Shown: positions 18,464 to 29,680, numbered from the stretch's first letter. The stretch: 64,000 bases of DNA from Chitinophagaceae bacterium (GCA_947455215.1 CANGNA010000005.1:33392-97391), one strand, 5' to 3'. Program-made: numbers and translations. Notes: generated from the sequence alone by a model not told the origin.

Positions 18464-19566
18464 GCATAACTGGTAAATATACAGGCAGGCGTAACTGGCG
18501 CTGGCTGGTACCTATGGCCCACCTGCTGGGATGGATATTATTCTTCTCTATTCCGTTTCTTTTGCGGAGTACAGACCATCACCAGCATATGCCACCACCA
18601 ACAGACAGCATGCATCCTTCCGGCCCTGTTCCTCCCGGCGGCTGGAATAACCAGCATAAAAGTTTTAACAGCACCGAGATGCTGCACCTGTCTGTAATAT
18701 CAGACATGGTACTTGTGCTGGTTTTCTACATCAATATCTTCTTTATCACATCATTGTTTGCACGCAGCAAGCAATATCTGCGTTATATACTGATACAGAT
18801 ACCTATAGCACTGTGTTACTATTTTGGAGTAAAGTTTCTGGCAGAAGCGCTTACCGGCCACCGGGGGCCCATATTCATGGAGGTGTTCATATACTTCATT
18901 GTGGTATTGGCTACATTGTGCTATAGCCTCGTAGAAGAAAATATAAGAGTAGAGCGATTACAAAAAGAACGGGAGACAGAAGCCCTGCGATCAGAGCTTT
19001 CATTCCTGCGCTGGCAGATAAGCCCTCATTTCCTGTTCAACGTACTCAATAACATGGTTGCATTGGCACGCGCACGCTCCGAAAGGCTGGAAGGGATGCT
19101 CATAGATCTTTCTCAGCTTATGCGGTATATGCTGTACGAGACCGATGAAAAAAAGATAACCTTTGAAACAGAAGCCACCTACATCAATAGCTACATACAG
19201 CTGCAACGCATCAGGATAGGTGCTGAAGCAGACATTGACACAATAGTGCATATAGATGAAGGCAGCGCCCATATGGAAATAGAGCCTATGCTGCTCATCC
19301 CCTTTATAGAAAATGCATTTAAGCATGGTACGGGTATTGCCGGCAGGCCTTCCATATTCATACACCTGCACTTCAGCAAAACAATGCTGACCATGACCGT
19401 AAGAAATAAGTACACCGAAAAAGCAAATGCGCCCGATAGCGCCAGTGGCATAGGCCTGGCAAATGTAAAAAGACGGTTAAATATGCTGTACCCGGGCCGC
19501 TATTCACTACAAATTATGCCCGATAACGAAACGTATACCGTTACTTTGGGCATAAACATGGCCTGA
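18460..19566 (+). CDS. LytS-type sensor histidine kinase with His/Met-rich extracytoplasmic loop
   Basis: 368 aa. Four membrane segments (about 15-35, 78-99, 107-128, 138-158) are followed by a short coiled coil and a His_kinase (PF06580-type) module: LRWQISPHFLFNVLNN with His190, N-box IPFIENAFKHGT, and GIGLANVKRRLNMLYPG. The loop between TM1 and TM2 (about 37-75) is very rich in His, Met and Pro (TDHHQHMPPPTDSMHPSG), which suggests sensing of a soft metal ion such as copper (inference). Overlaps DUF4249 by 4 bases and lytT by 1 base. Confidence 0.9.
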   Translation: MSITGKYTGRRNWRWLVPMAHLLGWILFFSIPFLLRSTDHHQHMPPPTDSMHPSGPVPPGGWNNQHKSFNSTEMLHLSVISDMVLVLVFYINIFFITSLFARSKQYLRYILIQIPIALCYYFGVKFLAEALTGHRGPIFMEVFIYFIVVLATLCYSLVEENIRVERLQKERETEALRSELSFLRWQISPHFLFNVLNNMVALARARSERLEGMLIDLSQLMRYMLYETDEKKITFETEATYINSYIQLQRIRIGAEADIDTIVHIDEGSAHMEIEPMLLIPFIENAFKHGTGIAGRPSIFIHLHFSKTMLTMTVRNKYTEKANAPDSASGIGLANVKRRLNMLYPGRYSLQIMPDNETYTVTLGINMA

Positions 19567-20270
19567 TGCTGAAATGCCTGATAGTAGATGATGAGCCGCT
19601 AGCCCTGGACCTGCTGGAAGACTACATCCGCAACATCCCCTTTCTGCAGCTGGTGAGGCGTTGCACCAGTGCTATGGACGCGCTTGCCGCATTGCAAACA
19701 ACACCGGTAGATCTTGTTTTTACCGACATACAGATGCAGGGCTTTAGCGGTATTCAGCTGATCAACAGCCTGCAGGTAAGACCCATGTTCATATTTATAA
19801 CAGCCTACCAGGACTATGCACTGCAAGGCTACGAAATGGATGTAGTTGACTATCTTCTGAAACCTGTACCATATGAGCGCTTTGTAAAAGCGGCCAATAA
19901 GGCCTTGTCGCTACACAGCAGCAAACAGAAAAATATAGCCCCCGCCAATCACATCTTTCTTAATCTTGACTACAGCCTGGTGAAAATAATGCTTGATGAT
20001 ATACTATACCTGGAAGGCGTAAAAGACTACGTTCGGGTGCACTACATTAAGGACAAAAAAACACCCCCGCTATTGGTGCGCATTTCTATGAAGGCAATAG
20101 AAGAGATGTTACCGCCAGACCAGTTTTACCGCATACATAAGTCTTATATAGTAAACGGCACCGGCATAACAGCCATCCGCAAAAACAGTGTATTCCTTTC
20201 GGCATTAGAACTGCCGGTAAGTGAGCAATATAAAGATGTAATTGGCCGTCTTACCTTCAGAACTTTCTAA
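19566..20270 (+). CDS. LytTR-family response regulator
   Basis: 234 aa. Receiver domain (1-120) with acidic pocket VDDE, phospho-acceptor Asp54 (FTDIQM) and Lys99 (YLLKPV). The LytTR DNA-binding domain (about 128-234) shows YLEGVKDYVRVHYI and FYRIHKSYIVNG. It is the partner of the LytS kinase it overlaps (TGATG) and probably controls the receptor operon it belongs to. Cytoplasmic. Confidence 0.92.
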   Translation: MLKCLIVDDEPLALDLLEDYIRNIPFLQLVRRCTSAMDALAALQTTPVDLVFTDIQMQGFSGIQLINSLQVRPMFIFITAYQDYALQGYEMDVVDYLLKPVPYERFVKAANKALSLHSSKQKNIAPANHIFLNLDYSLVKIMLDDILYLEGVKDYVRVHYIKDKKTPPLLVRISMKAIEEMLPPDQFYRIHKSYIVNGTGITAIRKNSVFLSALELPVSEQYKDVIGRLTFRTF

Positions 20271-20357
20271 GTCCATCTCATGTTTTTAGTCGTTGGTCGC
20301 AACACGCGCCTGCCTTGCCGGCAATACTGATAGTTTTGCTATTGTAAACATGCGAAC

Positions 20358-21284
20358 ATGAGGTTGCTGAGAGGGAACTGGAAACGTAAAATAGCAATGA
20401 GGTTTGTGGCTGGTGTATGCATTACTATTTTATCATGCGGTACTGCCCGCCGGGCATCACAACAGGCAATAACTGTAGCACCAGGCATGCATTATGTAGC
20501 TGATGGCGACAATAAAGAATGGCCTGTCCCCTACCCGTTCATAGATAATAAGAACAAGATACAGTACGCCATTGCCAACAATAGAACTACGCTGTTCATC
20601 ACTGTTAAGAGCAGCGATGCGATCAGCATCCGCAAGTTGGAACGGCATGGCCTGCTACTTTTCATAGATACCGCTGCGGGCAAGAACCAAACCATGGAAT
20701 TGATCGCGTTAGCGGAGCCGCAAATACCATCGGCCATACACCAGGAAGATGCGCCGCAGGAAAGCAATATGCTGAAAGAAAACAATCGCGCTTCAGACAC
20801 TAAGGTGGTGCTTCAGGCCGTGCTGCCAGTGCAACTACAACAAATGGCACTGGTTGGCTTCTGTAAGGGTAATGGGAACTTCAGGCCACCATTCTTCGCC
20901 ACTAGGCACGGGGTAATGGTGAGTGCAGGCATCAATGAACTTAATGAAATGATATGGGAGATAGCACTGCCATTCAGCTTGTTTCTAAAGGACTCGATAT
21001 TGTACGTTGATTCAGGCAGACACGTAAGTGTGGGCATTTTTATGCCGGCACTTGGGGCTGCAGACATGCCTGTGATGAATAGCCCACAGGCCGCTGGCGG
21101 CAGCAATAGCACTGCCGGTCACAGCGCCGGTTCCCGGCCTCCTGGTGGTGGAGGCCGCGGAATACCGGATAATGCTGGCAACCAAGACGCTGCCGCCTAC
21201 CAGGATAAACTGGCCGAAGATATGGACAGGCTGACAAAAAATGCATTGATATGGCGGCGGGTATCCCTCGGCTATACCAAATAA
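20358..21284 (+). CDS. Lipoprotein with CBM9/DOMON-like fold
   Basis: 308 aa from ATG 20358; the ATG at 20397 gives a more standard signal, MRFVAGVCITILSC, with the lipid-anchored Cys in ILSC. The N-terminal half (DGDNKEWPVPYPFID, IQYAIANNRTTLFITVKSSD) resembles the CBM9-like domains often found in Bacteroidota lipoproteins. The C-terminal part is Gly/Pro/Ser-rich and likely disordered. It lies 87 bases after lytT on the same strand, so it may be the last gene of that locus. Function unknown. Confidence 0.65.
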   Translation: MRLLRGNWKRKIAMRFVAGVCITILSCGTARRASQQAITVAPGMHYVADGDNKEWPVPYPFIDNKNKIQYAIANNRTTLFITVKSSDAISIRKLERHGLLLFIDTAAGKNQTMELIALAEPQIPSAIHQEDAPQESNMLKENNRASDTKVVLQAVLPVQLQQMALVGFCKGNGNFRPPFFATRHGVMVSAGINELNEMIWEIALPFSLFLKDSILYVDSGRHVSVGIFMPALGAADMPVMNSPQAAGGSNSTAGHSAGSRPPGGGGRGIPDNAGNQDAAAYQDKLAEDMDRLTKNALIWRRVSLGYTK

Positions 21285-21307
21285 CATTTCGCTGGCACAA
21301 AACAGAT

Positions 21308-21321
21308 CAGGTAATTACCTG
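21308..21321. other. 14-bp perfect palindrome at the end of the GH92 gene
   Basis: CAGGTAATTACCTG with no loop, covering the GH92 stop codon, in the 30-base gap between convergent genes. It looks like a protein-binding dyad rather than a hairpin, but could be chance. Confidence 0.3.
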
Positions 21322-23552
21322 CTTGCCGATGCCGGCCAGTTGCTGTTATCCGCACCCCACTTTTTATTCGGGTTAGGGCCCATAGCAAATTCAAGCACAC
21401 CACCTTTCTGCATCTCGGCATGGGTAATGTACGTTTTGGAATAAGGCTTACCATTCAGCGTTACGCCTTGTATATACATATTGGCCTTGCTGTTATGCTT
21501 AGCCCTGATGATCATTGTTTTGCCCGATGGCATTTTGATGCTCACCTCGTCAAATACTGTACTGCCAAACAGATATTCGCCATTGGCAGGGTTCGCCGGG
21601 AACATACCCATCATGCTCCATACCGCCCAGGCGCTCATCTGCCCGCAATCTTCGTTACCCGAATAACCTTCCGGCTTGTCGTCATAGAGCGTTTCTATGA
21701 TGGTGCGTATCTTCTCCTGTGTCTTCCAGGGCTGACCGATAAAGTCGTACATATATGCAATATGGTGGCTTGGTTCATTGCCATGCGCATACTGGCCTAT
21801 AAGCCCACTCACATCAGGCGGTGCGCTCGATCCGTTGATCTTGGAGCTAACGGTGAACAGCGAATCCAGCTTGTTGCCCAGTGCTTCGTTGCTGCCAAAT
21901 GCTGTTGCCAGGCCGCGTACATCGTGCGGCACAAAGAAGGTATACTGCCAGGCATTACCTTCCTCATACATGGATGTTTCCCAGTCGGTAGAGGCCATGT
22001 ATGGATCGAATGGGGTCATCCAGGTACCATCTGCTTTCTTACCACGTATAAAGCCTGTTTGCTTATCAAACAATGCCTTCCACGAGTCTGCACGCTTCAT
22101 AAACTGCGCATAAGCATCCATTTTGCCCAGCTTCTTAGCTACCTGTGCTATACACCAGTCGTCGTAAGCATATTCTACTGTAAGGGTCACATTGTGACCA
22201 CCTTTATCTGCAGGTATGTAACCATACTTCATGTATTCTGGGGTACTGCGTTGCTTCTGGTTGGCGCTCGCTATCATTGCGTCAAACACATGTTCCGCAT
22301 CTAGTCCCTTAGTGTCTTTCAACACCGCATCGGCCAGCACCGGCACAGCATGATAGCCGCTCATACAGTTGGTCTCAAACGTGCTGAGGTCCCATACCGG
22401 CAGCAGGCCATTCTCATCGTAAAAGGCCAGCATACTGTTCAGTATATCTATGTTACGCTCAGGCTGTGTGATGGTAAGCAGTGGATTAAGTCCGCGGAAG
22501 GTATCCCACAGAGAGAATACCGTGTAACGGTGACCCTTCTTCATCCTATGTACAACACCCTTGGCATTCTTATAAAAGCCGTCAGCATCAGAATACAATA
22601 CAGGTGCCATACAAGTGTGGTACAACGCAGTGTAGAAGACACGCTTGGCCTTTTCGTCCATCGTCTTCACCTGTATCTTCTCCATCTCATGCTCCCACTT
22701 CATCTCGGCCTTCTTCCTCACGTCTTCAAAGTTCCAGCCCTTTATTTCCTTCATGTTCTCCAGCGCCTTCTCATAGCTTACGGACGATAGCGCCACTTTC
22801 ATCATTAGCGGTTGGCCATTCATGTCAGCAAACTCCAGTTCGCCGTTGTACTCTTTGCCGTTCTCATCCTCTATGGCCACTTGTTTGTGGGTCACACTAT
22901 TGAACAGGTAGAATTTTTTGATAGGCCTGTTCACGCGTGCCGCAAAATATACCTGTTGCACATTGGCCCAGCCATAAGAATACCTGTAACCAACAATGGT
23001 AGAATCATCTATTTTGATGATGCGCGTCTTTACTGTGCTGTCCCAGTTAATAGAATAATTGAGCTGGAAACGCACGAACGGCGTGCTGCCCTTCGGGAAT
23101 TCATACCTGTGGAAGCCCACACGCTCCGTTGTGGTCAAGGCTACATTAACACCGTTATCCAACCCTACACTGTAAAACCCTGCCGAGGCATGCTCATTCT
23201 TATGGCTGTACGGTATCTTAAAGAATTGTCCGGTATCAGGTATCAGGCTGGTGTGCGGCATTACCGATATGTCTGTCCAGTCGCCGCAGCCGGTACCACT
23301 CAGGTGCATATGGCTGAAGCCCGCTATTGCAGGGCTGCTGTAGTTATAGCCGCTGCACCAGTCCCATCCCTGGTCGCCATTATCCGGACTCAGCTGCACC
23401 ATACCAAAAGGCACCGTAGCACCCGGATAGGTGTGACCATGTCCGCCGGTACCTATCATCGGGTCTATATATTTAGTTAGATTTTGTGCATTCACCTGCT
23501 GCGCGGCAGCCACAGCCAGCAAAAGGCCCGCTGTTTTAAGATACTTCACCAT
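21315..23552 (-). CDS. GH92 family alpha-mannosidase, secreted
   Basis: 745 aa. Signal peptide (1-22, cleavage near VNAQ), then LTKYIDPMIGTGGHGHTYPGA and PFGMVQLSPD, the hallmark start of GH92 exo-alpha-mannosidases, and GNEPSHH plus GNEDCGQMSAW, which carry conserved acidic active-site residues of the family. These calcium-dependent enzymes remove mannose from N-glycans or other mannosides. No SusC/SusD pair is next to it, so it is not in an obvious polysaccharide utilisation locus. No T9SS tail is present; a periplasmic location is expected. Confidence 0.93.
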   Translation of the reverse strand: MVKYLKTAGLLLAVAAAQQVNAQNLTKYIDPMIGTGGHGHTYPGATVPFGMVQLSPDNGDQGWDWCSGYNYSSPAIAGFSHMHLSGTGCGDWTDISVMPHTSLIPDTGQFFKIPYSHKNEHASAGFYSVGLDNGVNVALTTTERVGFHRYEFPKGSTPFVRFQLNYSINWDSTVKTRIIKIDDSTIVGYRYSYGWANVQQVYFAARVNRPIKKFYLFNSVTHKQVAIEDENGKEYNGELEFADMNGQPLMMKVALSSVSYEKALENMKEIKGWNFEDVRKKAEMKWEHEMEKIQVKTMDEKAKRVFYTALYHTCMAPVLYSDADGFYKNAKGVVHRMKKGHRYTVFSLWDTFRGLNPLLTITQPERNIDILNSMLAFYDENGLLPVWDLSTFETNCMSGYHAVPVLADAVLKDTKGLDAEHVFDAMIASANQKQRSTPEYMKYGYIPADKGGHNVTLTVEYAYDDWCIAQVAKKLGKMDAYAQFMKRADSWKALFDKQTGFIRGKKADGTWMTPFDPYMASTDWETSMYEEGNAWQYTFFVPHDVRGLATAFGSNEALGNKLDSLFTVSSKINGSSAPPDVSGLIGQYAHGNEPSHHIAYMYDFIGQPWKTQEKIRTIIETLYDDKPEGYSGNEDCGQMSAWAVWSMMGMFPANPANGEYLFGSTVFDEVSIKMPSGKTMIIRAKHNSKANMYIQGVTLNGKPYSKTYITHAEMQKGGVLEFAMGPNPNKKWGADNSNWPASASR

Positions 23553-23600
23553 AGACGTTTAATATAAGTGCAAGATATTTCACATTTGTTGCATTCATAC

Positions 23601-23630
23601 AGAACTACAGCCTTAGCTGTAACAAGTTCT
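23601..23630. promoter_or_regulatory. Dyad upstream of the GH92 gene
   Basis: Nested inverted repeat AGAACT..TACAGC ctta GCTGTA..AGTTCT, about 50 bases upstream of the GH92 start. Could be an operator or leader hairpin. Confidence 0.3.
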
Positions 23631-23782
23631 ACAAGAATATTACACAATGTATTAATTGTTGAATATTAAAACTATAACCGACAGTTAATATTTTTCGGGT
23701 GAGCAGTTTTTATCCTCACTTGCTATCGTTTCACGATCGCAAGATGATTCTGTTACCCCGAACTGTTTCTGTTCACTCCCTC

Positions 23783-24922
23783 TTACACGCCTTCCGGCAG
23801 TGTCCTGCCCGATATGATGTACTGCATGCGTATGGCCAAGGCCATCAGCTGGCTTTTGGAATGGGCGTTGCGCTCTATGTAATACATCGTGTCTGTAAGC
23901 GTCTTCACCAGGTCGTTGAATGCCTCGAAGCTGGTCTTGGTGCCGGCCAGCTTTCGTACAAACTGCGCTTCGGCGTCTGGTAACGACAAAGGCGCTTCAG
24001 GCACATAACGCGCCCTTATCGTCTGCTCTATCAGTTGTATGATGTAATGCAGGAAATTCTTTTGTGGTTCACGCCCCATCTTCGACCAATCGTCGGCAAA
24101 CTTTACCAGCAGCAGGCCATTATTGGTGAACAGCGAATTGAACAAGTCCTTCACCGCAGGGAACAGGTCGTTCTCGGTATTGGCGGCTATGCGCAGCGCC
24201 TCTGTATAGCTGCCCATGGCCATGTGCGATACCTGTGCCGCCCTTGTCGGGTCGGTAACAGAATAATAGGTAAGCGCCTGGGCTATATCTGCAGGTGGTA
24301 TCGGCGCCAGCCTTACCGTTTGCGTCCGCGACAGTATGGTAGGCAGTATATCATCGGTGTTCTCTGCAATGAAGATCATCACCGTATCTTTAGGAGGCTC
24401 CTCTATCAGTTTCAGCAATATGTTACCTTCCTTGCCTAAGTACTCAGGCCGCCAGATCAGCTGTATCTTCCTGCCGCCCTCGTAAGATTTCAGGTTCAGT
24501 GTATCTATTATCTCGCGGCACTCATCGGCCGTGATATTACCCTGCTTGTTTTCTGCGTTGATGAACTGCAGCCAGTCGTAAGTAGAATTGTAGGGATTAG
24601 CCTTGATGAACTCGCGAAACTGCTGTATGTATTGCTTACTCATGCCCTTTACACCTGCCTTGGGTGGTATGGTAGGGAAGGTCATATGCAGGTCGGCATG
24701 CTCCAGGCGCGATGCCTTGCTGCAATTCACACACTTGCCGCACGAGTCAGTACCCGATTTCTCAGTACAGAAAATGAACTGTGACAATGCCAGTGCCAGC
24801 GGCAACCCACCCACACCCTCAGCACCCACCAGCAGCAACGCATGCGGGAACACATTGTTGTGCCACATCTTCATCAAACCCTCTTTGGCAGCATGCTGCC
24901 CTACTACATCTTTAAATTGCAT
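23783..24922 (-). CDS. holB: DNA polymerase III subunit delta'
   Basis: 379 aa. AAA+ fold of the clamp loader: N-terminal FKDVVGQHAAKEGL, a degenerate P-loop GAEGVGGL without the lysine (normal for delta', which does not hydrolyse ATP), a four-Cys zinc module (C52, C61, C64, C67) and ILLKLIEEPPKDTVMIF, with ILSRTQTVRL at the SRC position (here SRT). It works with gamma/tau and delta to load the sliding clamp. It lies upstream of GH92 and downstream of aspartate kinase on the same strand, probably transcribed alone. Confidence 0.88.
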   Translation of the reverse strand: MQFKDVVGQHAAKEGLMKMWHNNVFPHALLLVGAEGVGGLPLALALSQFIFCTEKSGTDSCGKCVNCSKASRLEHADLHMTFPTIPPKAGVKGMSKQYIQQFREFIKANPYNSTYDWLQFINAENKQGNITADECREIIDTLNLKSYEGGRKIQLIWRPEYLGKEGNILLKLIEEPPKDTVMIFIAENTDDILPTILSRTQTVRLAPIPPADIAQALTYYSVTDPTRAAQVSHMAMGSYTEALRIAANTENDLFPAVKDLFNSLFTNNGLLLVKFADDWSKMGREPQKNFLHYIIQLIEQTIRARYVPEAPLSLPDAEAQFVRKLAGTKTSFEAFNDLVKTLTDTMYYIERNAHSKSQLMALAIRMQYIISGRTLPEGV

Positions 24923-25005
24923 GAGGGGGTAAAAATACGAAATTGTGCGGTTGCCATCTTATAAAACCGGCTGCTATGGTTAACATAAAAAAATAGTATA
25001 AAAAC

Positions 25006-26271
25006 TTATTTCATCACCACCTGCAGCGTTTTCCTCGTCTCCTGCTTCAGCAATATCTGCCGGCCGGCGGTCAGCTTGTCTGTTACTTCGGGCGTGTAGT
25101 GGCGAACAGTGAGCAGGCTCACATTCTCGTTGCTCAGTACTTTATAGTCGTGGCTCAGCTCTTCGGTAAGCGCACGTATCTTATCTACCCTGTTGTCTAT
25201 ACTGGCCACAAAGCTGATAGCTGCATTCTGTATCAGGTTCACCTTCACTTTATGGCGATGGAATAAGGCATACAGCTTACTCAGATTATCCTCGGTAATA
25301 AAAGAAAAGTCTCGCGATGTTACCTGCAGCAGCACCTGGTTGTCCTTCAGCACTATCAGCGGGGGATATTGCGCGTCGTTCACCTCAGCCTTTATCACAG
25401 TGCCCGGCAACGTTGGGTCCAGGAAACACTTTACATATAGCGGTATATTGTTGTTCTGTAAGGGCTTTATGGTCTTGGGGTGAATGATCTGTGCGCCGTA
25501 AAAGGCCATCTCTATCACCTCGTTATAAGAGAGCTCTGCTATTTTCACCGTGTCGCTGAATAGCTTGGGGTCAGCATTCAGAAAGCCCGGCACGTCCTTC
25601 CATATTGTCACCGACTCCAGTTGCAGCATGGCAGCCAGTATCGCAGCCGTATAGTCCGATCCTTCCCTGCCCAGCGTTACCGATAATCCCTGTATCGTCG
25701 ATCCTATAAAACCCTGGGTCACTATGGTCTTCCCTGTCTTCATCTTCCGGCCTATCACCGCCTGCACCTGCTGCTTGCTCAAAGCCCAGTCCACAGCTGC
25801 ATCTCGGTAGGTATCATCTGTCCTTATAACAGTGCGCGCGTCTACCCATTCGCTGTTCAGGCCTACCTGCTCCAGGTAATGTGCAAACATCACCGTCGAT
25901 AGTATCTCGCCCAGGCACACTACCTGGTCATAGCTCATATCATACTTGTGCCTGTCCGATAATTTGATGTTCCTGTTCAGTTCAGCAAAGTAACGGCTCA
26001 GTGCTGCTACTGCCTTTATGTATTGCGCATTATCCAACAGCTCGCGCGCATAGTCCATATGCTCCAGTTCCAGGGTTTCGGCCAGGCGGGTGGCTTCAGC
26101 CAGGTTGCCGGCGCAAGCACTGTCTACTATACGCTCCAGCGCATTAGTGGTCTTGCCCAGTGCCGATATTACCAACAGTACAGGCCTTTGCTGGCCGGTA
26201 ACTATCGGCAACAGGGCTTTCATTCTCTCAGGGGTGGCTATGGAGGCACCACCAAATTTGTAAACGCGCAT
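25006..26271 (-). CDS. lysC: Aspartate kinase, monofunctional
   Basis: 421 aa. The kinase domain starts with VYKFGGASIATPERM and contains TLGREGSDYTAAILAAML and IWKDVPGFLNADPKL; tandem ACT domains follow from about residue 300 and would bind the feedback effector. It makes aspartyl phosphate, the first step to lysine, threonine and methionine. The family motif KFGGTS is KFGGAS here, a mild change. No homoserine dehydrogenase is fused. Gene symbol by function; the effector is unknown. Confidence 0.88.
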   Translation of the reverse strand: MRVYKFGGASIATPERMKALLPIVTGQQRPVLLVISALGKTTNALERIVDSACAGNLAEATRLAETLELEHMDYARELLDNAQYIKAVAALSRYFAELNRNIKLSDRHKYDMSYDQVVCLGEILSTVMFAHYLEQVGLNSEWVDARTVIRTDDTYRDAAVDWALSKQQVQAVIGRKMKTGKTIVTQGFIGSTIQGLSVTLGREGSDYTAAILAAMLQLESVTIWKDVPGFLNADPKLFSDTVKIAELSYNEVIEMAFYGAQIIHPKTIKPLQNNNIPLYVKCFLDPTLPGTVIKAEVNDAQYPPLIVLKDNQVLLQVTSRDFSFITEDNLSKLYALFHRHKVKVNLIQNAAISFVASIDNRVDKIRALTEELSHDYKVLSNENVSLLTVRHYTPEVTDKLTAGRQILLKQETRKTLQVVMK

Positions 26272-26337
26272 GGCGAATATGGTATATGTGTAGCTGCGAA
26301 ATTAAAGGGTAAATGCTTACTATGCGCAGTCCGCTTA

Positions 26338-27057
26338 CTAGTGGTCCAGTATCCCGTTATGCATACTTATTGCTTTATGCAATTTTAACTGCATCCTCAG
26401 CCCACGCGTGCCCAGGCAGGCCCAACCGGAAAAAGCCCCGCCAAACATAGTCACCAACCCAATGCCCGCCCTCGGGTCCTTAGTATTTACTGACGCGGCC
26501 AAAACAATGCCTCCGAGCGCCACAGCCAGGCTGGAATAACCCCAGATACGACCCACCTTTCTTCCATGCTCATATTGCAAAATATATTTGTAAGCCGGTT
26601 CATCGGTCTTGATCAGCGATTTTACATTATTATAATTCAATAGCATCAAGGCCGGCGACGATGACCCCTGTAAAAATATCTTGGAACTTGTCCGTGTCGA
26701 TGTATGGAACCCACCGGGAGCACCGCCCATCGCAGGAGTATATTGTGTGCTTGTTGTGGTAAAGGTCATGTTGTATATATTGATATCTCCATTCATCACT
26801 TTCTCAGCAAGAAAATCTTTGTACCTCAGGAAACTGTCGGTACCGTCACAATAGGCCACCACTTCCTTTAGGGGTATCTTCTTATCATCAGCGACCATGT
26901 TTTTTCGCTCTTTATACAGTTGAGCCGGATACACAACGCTACCATCACTTGTCTTTACATATCGCACGCCTTTGTGGCTTACCGGCATACCCAGCCGTGG
27001 AATGTTACAAGAAGTTACCAACAAACAAAAAAGTAATAGAGACAACAGAGTTTTCAT
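26338..27057 (-). CDS. Hypothetical lipoprotein with C-terminal Gly-rich hydrophobic segments
   Basis: 239 aa with a signal ending VTSC (Cys17). The middle is soluble (KKIPLKEVVAYCDGTDSF). Two glycine-rich hydrophobic stretches near the C-terminus (YSSLAVALGGIVLAASVN and GLVTMFGGAFSGWACLG) may insert in a membrane or pack as glycine-zipper helices. Not recognised as a named family. Confidence 0.65.
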   Translation of the reverse strand: MKTLLSLLLFCLLVTSCNIPRLGMPVSHKGVRYVKTSDGSVVYPAQLYKERKNMVADDKKIPLKEVVAYCDGTDSFLRYKDFLAEKVMNGDINIYNMTFTTTSTQYTPAMGGAPGGFHTSTRTSSKIFLQGSSSPALMLLNYNNVKSLIKTDEPAYKYILQYEHGRKVGRIWGYSSLAVALGGIVLAASVNTKDPRAGIGLVTMFGGAFSGWACLGTRGLRMQLKLHKAISMHNGILDH

Positions 27058-27104
27058 AAGATCTTTAATTTTTCACATAATAGTAAGAATATTATTATAA
27101 AAAA

Positions 27105-27129
27105 AGATCCCGGCACAGGGCCGGGATCT
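27105..27129 (-). terminator. Terminator of the cold-shock gene
   Basis: AGATCCCGGC / GCCGGGATCT, perfect 10-bp stem with a 5-base loop, followed on the minus strand by a run of T. Confidence 0.9.
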
Positions 27130-27153
27130 CTTCAACGGATCTCTTGAATATGA

Positions 27154-27345
27154 TTAGATAACTTTTACATTAACTGCATTCAAACCTTTTTTTCCGTTCT
27201 GAACATCGTAAGAAACCCTGTTGTTCTCACGGATCTCATCAATAAGACCTGAAACGTGAACAAAGATGTCCTGTCCGCCATCATTTGGCTTGATAAAACC
27301 AAAACCCTTGGTCTCATTGAAGAATTTTACTGTACCTTCTTGCAT
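27154..27345 (-). CDS. Cold-shock domain protein (CspA family)
   Basis: 63 aa from the ATG at 27345; an upstream TTG would add an implausible 11-residue extension. It is a single OB-fold with RNP1 KGFGFIKP and RNP2 DIFVHVSG, the RNA- and DNA-binding motifs. It acts as an RNA chaperone in the cytoplasm. Well-defined promoter and terminator show a monocistronic unit. Confidence 0.95.
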   Translation of the reverse strand: MQEGTVKFFNETKGFGFIKPNDGGQDIFVHVSGLIDEIRENNRVSYDVQNGKKGLNAVNVKVI

Positions 27346-27375
27346 TGTAATTAAAATAAATTGTTTAATAAAGGA

Positions 27376-27406
27376 CAAACATATTGATAAAAAATCATCC
27401 GGTCAA
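27376..27406 (-). promoter_or_regulatory. Promoter of the cold-shock gene
   Basis: On the minus strand: TTG (27404-27406), 20 bases, then TATGTTTG (27376-27383), a full Bacteroidota -33/-7 pair. The A/T-rich leader is about 25-30 bases. Confidence 0.7.
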
Positions 27407-27639
27407 AAATATTTTAATACCTTATCGTTATTTCTTGTAGAATTTGTTTCCTCTGTCAGCCATGTCTGCCAAAATATCATTAGCATATTACCTTATACAT
27501 CTAAGGGTAGCTACTCTATTTGCCCAGAATGACATACATCTCACCCGCTTACTGCAAAAATGACCGAAAACAACGGCTGGCATAGAAACTGATACGGTAC
27601 AGGTACAAATTTGTCTTAAACAATTAAAATCTATAGAAA

Positions 27640-27927
27640 ATGGCTAAGAACAACTCCGTTAACATCACTCCATTGCACGACAGGGTTATTGTAAGATCCG
27701 CACCTGCTGAAGAAAAAACTGCCGGTGGTATCATTATTCCTGACACCGCGAAAGAAAAACCACAGCGCGGAACTGTTGTAGCTGCAGGCCCTGGCAAAAA
27801 AGACGAGCCAATGACCGTAAAGGCCGGCGACACCGTATTGTATGGCAAATATGCAGGCACAGAGATCAGCCTGGAAGGTAACGACTACCTGATCATGCGT
27901 GAAAGCGATATTCTGGCCGTTATCTGA
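27640..27927 (+). CDS. groES: Co-chaperonin GroES
   Basis: 95 aa, normal length. Starts with [20 protein letters not shown] and holds the mobile loop [16 protein letters not shown], ending with [14 protein letters not shown]. It forms the heptameric lid of GroEL. It is followed by groEL after 115 bases that contain an inverted repeat. I saw no CIRCE element upstream, so control by HrcA is not indicated. Confidence 0.97.
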   Translation: MAKNNSVNITPLHDRVIVRSAPAEEKTAGGIIIPDTAKEKPQRGTVVAAGPGKKDEPMTVKAGDTVLYGKYAGTEISLEGNDYLIMRESDILAVI

Positions 27928-27952
27928 TCAATTTGACCATGAGACAATTAGC

Positions 27953-28020
27953 CGATTCGGCAATTGCTCATACGATTCAATTATCCAACTTAAAACATTC
28001 ATTGGCAAATTGCCGAATTG
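27953..28020 (+). other. Inverted repeat between groES and groEL
   Basis: ATTCGGCAATT (27955-27965) and AATTGCCGAAT (28008-28018) with a 42-base loop, extended by a GC pair at the outside. It may adjust the groES to groEL ratio by attenuation or processing. Confidence 0.5.
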
Positions 28021-28021
28021 A

Positions 28022-29680
<1,659 letters not shown>

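Noticed and set aside
21420..22304. 294-aa plus-strand frame opposite GH92
   Set aside because: GH92 is clear on the other strand; the frame has no start signal or similarity.
23783..24922. Missing P-loop lysine in HolB as a sign of a broken gene
   Set aside because: Delta' subunits normally lack a working P-loop; all other features are intact.
27346..27639. CIRCE operator or heat-shock sigma promoter upstream of groES
   Set aside because: No TTAGCACTC-N9-GAGTGCTAA repeat and no clear -35/-10 of the RpoH type could be found.
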